From Sva-07 sp942492715 (lineage in GTDB: Bacteria > Actinomycetota > Acidimicrobiia > Acidimicrobiales > Ilumatobacteraceae): a stretch of 64,000 bases of DNA. Shown piece by piece: positions 59,040 through 64,000 of this stretch. Each line of letters begins with the position of its first letter. Position 1 is the first letter of the stretch. The notes under the pieces are model-generated. The model saw nothing but the letters and a program-made list of their open reading frames with translations, was not told the DNA's origin and did not search any database. A program made the translations under genes and the position numbers. The DNA lies in assembly GCA_942492715.1 (NCBI GenBank), contig CALOFW010000012.1, positions 372,001-436,000 of the forward strand. Direction: 5' to 3'.

Positions 59040-59944
59040 TCGACACTGCTGTGCAGGTCGGATCGGTGCGGCTGGGCGCACCGGTGATGACGGCGTCGGG
59101 AACCGTGGGCTACGGCACCGAGTTCGCGGAGTATCTCGACTTCGGCGCCCTCGGCGCAGTGGTCACGAAGTCACTCGCTCCGTACGAGTGGCCGGGCAAT
59201 CCGGCGCCGCGCCTGCACCCCACCGCGGCCGGGATGATGAACGCCGTCGGCCTCCAGGGCCCAGGCGTGCGGTACTGGCTCGACCACGTGGTCGACGACC
59301 TGGCGGCGACCGGCGCCACGATCGTCGCCAGCATCTGGGGCCGCTCGGTCGACGACTATGCCGCAGCCGCCGCGCTCCTCGCCGACGCGCCCGCGTCCGT
59401 GGTGGCGGTGGAGGTCAACCTCTCGTGTCCGAACCTCGAGGGTCGGGGTTCGATCTTCGCGCACGACGTGGCGCTGTCGGCCGAGGTGGTTGCCGCGACA
59501 GCGGCATGCGGCCGCCCTCGCTGGGCGAAGCTGAGCGCGAACACCGATCGCATCGTGGAGGTCGCCGATGCGGTCGTCGATGCGGGCGCCGAGGCGGTGA
59601 CGTGCATCAACACGTTGCTCGGTCTGGCGTACGACCCCGACACGCTCGCACCGGCGCTCGGCGCCGGCGGTGGGGGACTGTCCGGCCGGGCGATCCATCC
59701 GGTGGCCGTGCGCGCCGTTCACGACGTCCACCAGGCGCTCCCGGACGTGCCGATCGTCGGCGTCGGCGGGGTGGCGTCCGGTTGGGATGCGATCGAGTTC
59801 CTCCTCGCCGGTGCGTGCGCGGTGCAGGTCGGCACCGCATCGTTCGCCGATCCGTCCGCCGCGCAGCGCGTGCAGGCCGAGATGATCGCCTGGGCCGAAC
59901 GGCGTGGAGTGTCCCGACTCCGGGACATCGCCGCGCTAGCTTGA
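59036..59944 (+). CDS. pyrD: Dihydroorotate dehydrogenase, class 1B type catalytic subunit
   Basis: The 302-residue FMN enzyme oxidises dihydroorotate to orotate. The catalytic base is Cys in VEVNLSCPNLEG near 125-136, the class 1 type, whereas class 2 membrane enzymes have Ser. SGTVGYGTEFAEYLDFGALG near 21-40 and GVGGVASGWDAIEFLLAGA near 242-260 also match class 1B. Class 1B enzymes normally need the FeS-flavin subunit PyrK, absent here. The gene holds the position where Streptomyces has pyrD-pyrF; pyrF is missing. GTGA overlap with carB. Confidence 0.93.
59937..59942 (+). promoter_or_regulatory. Putative -10 box for mihF
   Basis: TAGCTT, six bases before the mihF ATG. It overlaps the final codons of pyrD and the first base of its stop. 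Confidence 0.45.
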
Positions 59945-59948
59945 CGAC

Positions 59949-60260
59949 ATGGCTACACCCCCACAGCTGACCCCCGAGCAGCGCACGGCGGCACTGGCGA
60001 AGGCGGCCGAAGCACGAGCCGCACGCGCCGAGATCAAGGCCCGCCTGAAGATGGGCTCGATGTCCCTCGCCGACGCGCTGTCGTCCGACGACGTCAACGT
60101 CGGCAAACTGAAGGTCGTGTCACTCCTCGAGTCCCTGCCCGGCGTGGGCAAGGTGAAGGCCCGCAAGATCATGGACGACATCGAGATCGCCGACAACCGT
60201 CGTGTGCAGGGCCTCGGCGCCCAGCAGAAGGCGAAGCTGCTCGAACTGCTCGGTGGCTGA
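59949..60260 (+). CDS. mihF: Integration host factor, actinobacterial type (mIHF/sIHF)
   Basis: The 103-residue nucleoid protein is unrelated to the alpha/beta IHF of E. coli. It has a helical N-terminus (EQRTAALAKAAEARAARAEI near 10-29), then SMSLADALS and the helix-two-turn-helix LLESLPGVGKVKARKIMDD near 60-78 that contacts DNA. It shapes the chromosome and is essential in mycobacteria. Its place before gmk is a hallmark of actinomycetes. The TAGCTT box suggests its own leaderless transcript, fitting a highly expressed protein. Confidence 0.95.
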   Translation: MATPPQLTPEQRTAALAKAAEARAARAEIKARLKMGSMSLADALSSDDVNVGKLKVVSLLESLPGVGKVKARKIMDDIEIADNRRVQGLGAQQKAKLLELLGG

Positions 60261-60271
60261 CCGGGCACCCG

Positions 60272-60808
60272 GTGATCATCGTCGTCTCCGGCCCCGGTGG
60301 GGTCGGCAAGGGCACCATCGTCGACGCCTTGGTACGTCGCGACCCGCGACTCTGGCTCAGCCGGTCGTGGACGACACGCGAGCGGCGCCCGTCGGAATCC
60401 GACGACGCCTACGTGTTCACCGACACCGAAGCGTTCGAGCGGCGAATCGCCGAGGGTGGGTTCCTCGAGTGGACCGAGTTCCTCGGCAACTACTACGGCA
60501 GCCCGACCCCGTCGCCCGACAGCGATCAGGACGTCGTGCTCGAGATCGAGGTCGACGGAGCGCAGCAGGTCAAGCGGCTCTTCCCCGATGCGCTGCTGTT
60601 GTTCGTGGTGCCACCGTCGCGCGAGGAGCAGGAGCGGCGCCTGCGCGGGCGCGGTGATCCGGGCGACAAGGTGCTCGCCCGACTGAAGAAGGCCGAGGTC
60701 GAGGAGCCGATCGGCCGCGAGTTGGCCGACCACATCGTGGTCAACGACGACCTCGACGAGACGATCGCCGAGATGCTCCAGATCATCGACGGCGCACGTC
60801 GCCGCTGA
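60272..60808 (+). CDS. gmk: Guanylate kinase
   Basis: Gmk converts GMP to GDP. The 178-residue product has the P-loop VVSGPGGVGKGTIVDAL near 4-20 (Gly for the usual Ser in GPSGVGKG), SRSWTTRERRPSESD near 31-45 for GMP binding, FLEWTEFLGNYYGSP near 65-79 and LEIEVDGAQQVK near 90. IFVVPPSRE is present as LFVVPPSRE. Length is slightly short. It follows mihF by 11 bases. Confidence 0.95.
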   Translation: MIIVVSGPGGVGKGTIVDALVRRDPRLWLSRSWTTRERRPSESDDAYVFTDTEAFERRIAEGGFLEWTEFLGNYYGSPTPSPDSDQDVVLEIEVDGAQQVKRLFPDALLLFVVPPSREEQERRLRGRGDPGDKVLARLKKAEVEEPIGRELADHIVVNDDLDETIAEMLQIIDGARRR

Positions 60809-60816
60809 GGTGGCGG

Positions 60817-60822
60817 TAGGCT
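60817..60822 (+). promoter_or_regulatory. Putative -10 box for rpoZ
   Basis: TAGGCT, nine bases before the rpoZ ATG. Confidence 0.42.
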
Positions 60823-60831
60823 CGACCCACT

Positions 60832-61179
60832 ATGGCGCTCGACCACGACACGATGATCAACCCGCCCATCGAGAGTCTTCTCGGGACGGTCGATTCCAAG
60901 TTCACGCTGGTCACGCTGGCCGCACGTCGGGCTCGCAACATCAACTCGTACTTCAACCAGCTCGGTGACGGCCTCGGCCACATGATCCCGCCCCAGGTGT
61001 CGTCGGTGGCCCGCAAGCCGCTGTCGATCGCCTTCGAAGAGATCTCCCAGCACAAGATCGTGTGGACCGAAGCTCCCGAAGAGGTCGTCGTCGAGGAGTT
61101 CGACGCCGAGGCCGAGGCACAGGCGATCGCCGATGCCGCGGCTGCTGGTGAAACCGCAGCCGCCGAAACCGGCGACTGA
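60832..61179 (+). CDS. rpoZ: DNA-directed RNA polymerase omega subunit
   Basis: Omega helps assemble the beta-prime subunit. The 115-residue product has the conserved core KFTLVTLAARRARNINSYF near 23-41, then KPLSIAFEEISQHKI near 72-86, and an acidic alanine-rich tail of about 25 residues. The core begins after MINPPIESLL, as in other actinomycetes. It lies between gmk and coaBC, the standard order. Confidence 0.94.
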   Translation: MALDHDTMINPPIESLLGTVDSKFTLVTLAARRARNINSYFNQLGDGLGHMIPPQVSSVARKPLSIAFEEISQHKIVWTEAPEEVVVEEFDAEAEAQAIADAAAAGETAAAETGD

Positions 61180-61220
61180 GCGCCGCCACCCAGCGCGGAG
61201 CCGTACGGGAGGGGAGACCG

Positions 61221-62429
61221 GTGGTCGCAGGCAAGCGGATCGTGCTCGGGGTCACCGGGGGCATCGCCGCCTACAAGGCGGTCGAGGTCTGCCGTCGACT
61301 CGTCGACGCCGGCGCCCACGTCGTGCCGATCATGACCGAGGGTGCAGAGCACTTCATCGGTCGCACCACGCTCAGCGCCCTGGCATCCGAACCGGTGCAG
61401 ACCGAGCTGTGGGACAACGCGACGACGCCGATTCCCCACACGAAGATCGGTCAGGGTGCCGACCTGATCCTGGTGGCGCCCGCGACCGCACGCCTGCTGG
61501 CTGCCTACCGCATCGGCCTGTCGACCGATCTGCTCACCAACACGCTGATCGCCACCCGGGCGCCGGTCATGGTCTGCCCGGCGATGCACACCGAGATGTG
61601 GGAGCACCCGAGCGTGGTCGACAACGTCGCCGTGCTGCGATCGCGTGGTGTGCACATCGTCGAACCCGAATCAGGGCGGCTCGCGGGCGGCGACATCGGT
61701 GCCGGCCGCCTCGCCGATCCCGAAGCGATCGTCGCTGCGGTCGAGCGTGTGCTCGGGCCGCGCGATCTCGACGGCGTCTCGGTGGTCGTGTCGGCGGGAG
61801 GCACCCGCGAACCGATCGATGCGGTCCGTGTGATCGCCAACCGGAGCTCCGGCAAACAGGGGTATGCGGTGGCCGCTGAAGCGGCCGCCCGCGGCGCACG
61901 CGTCACGCTGGTGTCGACGGTGTCGCTGCCGACACCCCGAGGCGTCAGCGTCGTCGGGGTCGAGACCGCCGAGCAGATGCAGCAGGCGATGACTGCGGCG
62001 GCCGCCGATCACGACGTGATCGTGATGAGCGCCGCCGTTGCCGACTTCCGCCCCAAGGTCGCCGCCGACGGCAAGCTCAAGAAGCGTGACGGCACGCCCG
62101 AGATCGTGCTGGAGCCGACGCCCGACATCCTGGCGGGGCTCGGCGCTGCCAAGCGTGCCGGCCAGGTGTTGGTGGGGTTCGCCGCCGAGACCGACGATCT
62201 GATCGCCAACGCCGCCGAGAAGCTCCGGTCGAAACGCCTCGACCTGATCGTGGCCAACGACGTGGGTGCGCCCGAGGTCGGCTTCGCACACGACACAAAC
62301 GCGGTTACGCTGTTGCGGCCCGACGCGGAGCCTGTCGAGATCGACCTCGCATCGAAGCGAGATGTCGCTCGGGCCATCATCGACATACTCGTCTCCATCC
62401 GCTCTACACATCGACAGGACTTTGCATGA
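61221..62429 (+). CDS. coaBC: Bifunctional phosphopantothenoylcysteine decarboxylase / phosphopantothenate-cysteine ligase
   Basis: CoaBC makes 4'-phosphopantetheine from phosphopantothenate and cysteine. The 402-residue product has the CoaC flavodoxin-like domain (VLGVTGGIAAYKAVEVCRRL at 8-27; the catalytic His in PHTKIGQGADL near 73; CPAMHTEMWEHP near 119, with His where many bacteria have Asn). The CoaB domain follows from about 185 (VVSAGGTREPIDAVR; KLKKRDG with the catalytic Lys near 288). GGGAGGGGA precedes the GTG by about six bases. It links to panC at 2287 in pathway only. ATGA overlap with metK. Confidence 0.95.
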   Translation: MVAGKRIVLGVTGGIAAYKAVEVCRRLVDAGAHVVPIMTEGAEHFIGRTTLSALASEPVQTELWDNATTPIPHTKIGQGADLILVAPATARLLAAYRIGLSTDLLTNTLIATRAPVMVCPAMHTEMWEHPSVVDNVAVLRSRGVHIVEPESGRLAGGDIGAGRLADPEAIVAAVERVLGPRDLDGVSVVVSAGGTREPIDAVRVIANRSSGKQGYAVAAEAAARGARVTLVSTVSLPTPRGVSVVGVETAEQMQQAMTAAAADHDVIVMSAAVADFRPKVAADGKLKKRDGTPEIVLEPTPDILAGLGAAKRAGQVLVGFAAETDDLIANAAEKLRSKRLDLIVANDVGAPEVGFAHDTNAVTLLRPDAEPVEIDLASKRDVARAIIDILVSIRSTHRQDFA

Positions 62430-63613
62430 GCACGTACACGTTCACCTCCGAAAGCGTCACCGAAGGCCACCCCGACAAGATGGCCGATCAGGTCTCCGAT
62501 GCCGTTCTCGACGCGATCCTCACCGAGGACCCCGACGGCCGTGTGGCCTGTGAGACGCTGTTGACCACGGGGCTGTGCGTCATCGCCGGTGAGATCACCA
62601 CGTCGGCGTACGTCGACATCCCGAAGATCGCCCGCGAGACGATCAACGGCATCGGCTACGACAACGCGATCTACGGTTTCGACGGCAACACCTGCGGCGT
62701 GATCGTGTCGATCGACGAGCAGAGCCCCGACATCGCCCAGGGCGTCGACACGAGTGAGGAGGTCCGCGGCGGCAAGTCCGGCGAGGACGTCCTCAACCTC
62801 CAGGGCGCCGGCGACCAGGGCATGATGTTCGGCTACGCCTGCAACGAGACCGACGATCTGATGCCGTTGCCGATCTGGACCGCACATCGGCTGTCCGAGC
62901 GCCTCGCCGAGGTCCGCAAGTCCGGGCAGGTGCCGTACCTGCGCCCAGACGGCAAGACCCAGGTCACCTACGAGTACCACAACGGCTGGCCGGTGGCGCT
63001 GAAGGCCGTGCTGATCAGCACCCAGCACCAGGACGGTGTCGATCGCGACACCGTCATCCGCCCCGATCTGATCGACCAGGTGATCCGCCCGATCATCCCC
63101 GAGCGCTTCGCCGACGACGACTTCGAGATCTACGTCAACCCCACCGGGCAGTTCGTGCGCGGCGGTCCCTTCGCCGACGCCGGCCTCACCGGCCGCAAGA
63201 TCATCGTCGACACGTACGGCGGCATGGGCCGCCACGGCGGCGGCGCCTTCTCCGGCAAGGACCCGAGCAAGGTCGACCGCTCGGCCGCCTACGCCGGCCG
63301 CTGGGTCGCCAAGCACGTGGTCGCCTCCGGCGCCGCCGATCGCTGCGAGGTGCAGTTGGCCTACGCCATCGGCATGGCGCAGCCGATGAGCATCCTGGTC
63401 GAGACCTTCGGGACGTCGCACGTCGACCCCGCCGTCATCGAGGCGGCCGTCCGGTCGGTGTTCGACCTGCGTCCTGGCGCGATCGTCCGCGATCTCGACC
63501 TGAAGCGCCCGATCTACAAGCGCTCGGCCGCCTACGGCCACTTCGGTCGCGCCGGCTTCCCGTGGGAGGAACTCAACCGTCTCGACGAGTTCAAGTCGGC
63601 CGTCGGCGTCTGA
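62426..63613 (+). CDS. metK: S-adenosylmethionine synthetase
   Basis: MetK makes SAM from Met and ATP. The 395-residue product has TSESVTEGHPDKMADQVSDA near 6-25, the ATP motif GAGDQGMMFGYA near 130, the P-loop-like GGGAFSGKDPSKVDRSAAY near 270-288 and the conserved KRPIYKRSAAYGHFG near the end. The ATG overlaps the coaBC stop by four bases; AGGA lies eight bases upstream. No SAM riboswitch-like structure is seen upstream, consistent with coupling to coaBC. Confidence 0.97.
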   Translation: MSTYTFTSESVTEGHPDKMADQVSDAVLDAILTEDPDGRVACETLLTTGLCVIAGEITTSAYVDIPKIARETINGIGYDNAIYGFDGNTCGVIVSIDEQSPDIAQGVDTSEEVRGGKSGEDVLNLQGAGDQGMMFGYACNETDDLMPLPIWTAHRLSERLAEVRKSGQVPYLRPDGKTQVTYEYHNGWPVALKAVLISTQHQDGVDRDTVIRPDLIDQVIRPIIPERFADDDFEIYVNPTGQFVRGGPFADAGLTGRKIIVDTYGGMGRHGGGAFSGKDPSKVDRSAAYAGRWVAKHVVASGAADRCEVQLAYAIGMAQPMSILVETFGTSHVDPAVIEAAVRSVFDLRPGAIVRDLDLKRPIYKRSAAYGHFGRAGFPWEELNRLDEFKSAVGV

Positions 63614-63623
63614 GCCGTTCGCG

Positions 63624-64000
63624 GTGGCGAGCGTTGCCACCGTCGTACCCGACGTCACCGGGCTCGACAAACAGTTCGACTACCTGATCCCGGACGATCT
63701 GTCGATGCGCGTGCGCGTCGGAACGATCGTGCGGGTCGAACTCCACGGCCGCCGGATCGGTGGCTGGGTCGCGGCGATCTCCGATTCGTCGTCGGACGGT
63801 CGTCCTGTCGAGTCGCTGAAACCGATCGCGAAGGTGACGGGTCACGGCCCGGGACCCGAGCTCTTCGCACTCGCCGAGTGGTCATCGGTCCGATGGGCGG
63901 CCCGGCGAATCCGGCCGTTCCTGGTCACGGCATCGCCGGGCCGGGCGGTGGTGGACCTGCCGACGGACCGACGGACCGGCATGGCGCCTGCACCCGCCTC
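63624..64000 (+). CDS. priA: Primosomal protein N' (PriA), N-terminal part
   Basis: A partial gene of 125 codons running off the right edge. The visible part starts VASVATVVPDVTGLDKQFDY, then VRVGTIVRVELHGRRIGGWV, the 3' DNA-binding domain of PriA. Actinobacterial PriA often lacks the helicase motifs, which would be beyond the window. The GTG start is 11 bases after the metK stop; the metK-priA order is usual in actinomycetes. PriA restarts replication at collapsed forks. Confidence 0.85.
   Translation, partial: MASVATVVPDVTGLDKQFDYLIPDDLSMRVRVGTIVRVELHGRRIGGWVAAISDSSSDGRPVESLKPIAKVTGHGPGPELFALAEWSSVRWAARRIRPFLVTASPGRAVVDLPTDRRTGMAPAPA

Noticed and set aside
62380..62425. SAM riboswitch ahead of metK
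   Set aside because: metK starts inside the coaBC stop (ATGA), leaving no leader, and no suitable pairing is seen.

Overview
The window is a densely packed piece of bacterial chromosome, rich in G and C, with many GTG starts and many 1-4 base overlaps between genes (GTGA, ATGA, TGATG). Gene order points to an actinomycete: alaS-ruvX-mltG-aroE-aroC-aroK-aroB-pepP-efp-nusB, then pyrR-pyrB-pyrC-carA-carB-pyrD, then mihF-gmk-rpoZ-coaBC-metK-priA. The mycobacterial-type integration host factor, a DUF3151 protein and a GuaB1-type enzyme agree. An early-branching lineage such as Acidimicrobiia (Ilumatobacter-like) is my inference, from the style of the secreted protein at the left edge and the absence of bldD and pyrF from their usual places. 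I saw no rRNA, tRNA, CRISPR array, insertion sequence, prophage or obvious foreign island, and no gene-free stretch above 300 bases.

Layout. 1-5.6 kb: secreted CAP-domain protein (cut by the window edge), CPBP membrane protease, panC with a P1-type peptidase, an acyltransferase and a membrane protein. 5.6-9.3 kb: a two-gene asymmetric ABC exporter. 9.3-14 kb: single genes (DUF2510 protein, histidine phosphatase, methyltransferase, SDR, hypothetical). 14-20.7 kb: heme A synthase, then a complete branched-chain amino acid (Liv-type) uptake system, livHMGF with livJ converging on it. 20.8-25.3 kb: crotonase, nitroreductase, xylulokinase, J-domain protein, Sua5/TsaC and a hydrolase. 26-32.3 kb: guaB1-cmk-plsC, M18 aminopeptidase and phosphatase, pyruvate kinase. 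32.3-38.3 kb: hydrolase, MFS transporter, DUF3151, MobA-like, rhodanese, RNase D, two unrecognised small proteins. 38.3-48.4 kb: alaS through nusB. 48.4-51.7 kb: a DUF2079 membrane protein and a D-aminoacylase-like amidohydrolase interrupting the conserved order. 51.7-64 kb: pyrimidine operon and the mihF-to-priA block.

Control signals are unusually readable. At about twenty genes a TANNNT hexamer lies 6-10 bases before an ATG or GTG, the pattern expected for leaderless transcripts; in three cases the hexamer contains the stop codon of the gene before. Genes with real leaders stand out: livJ (perfect hairpin plus a strong Shine-Dalgarno), pyrR (a PyrR-binding loop ahead of the ribosome site) and carA (own promoter with an ArgR-box-like sequence in the spacer). 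Convergent gene pairs are often separated by compact hairpins, two of which hold one or both stop codons.

The biology is mostly core metabolism: shikimate pathway, UMP synthesis, nucleotide kinases, coenzyme A and S-adenosylmethionine synthesis, amino acid uptake. I found no convincing wholly new system. The most unusual items are a Liv permease fused to an exported carboxypeptidase-regulatory-like domain, an operator-like perfect inverted repeat over a promoter and putative 21-codon leader ORF, and a DHODH gene of the 1B type standing without pyrK or pyrF.
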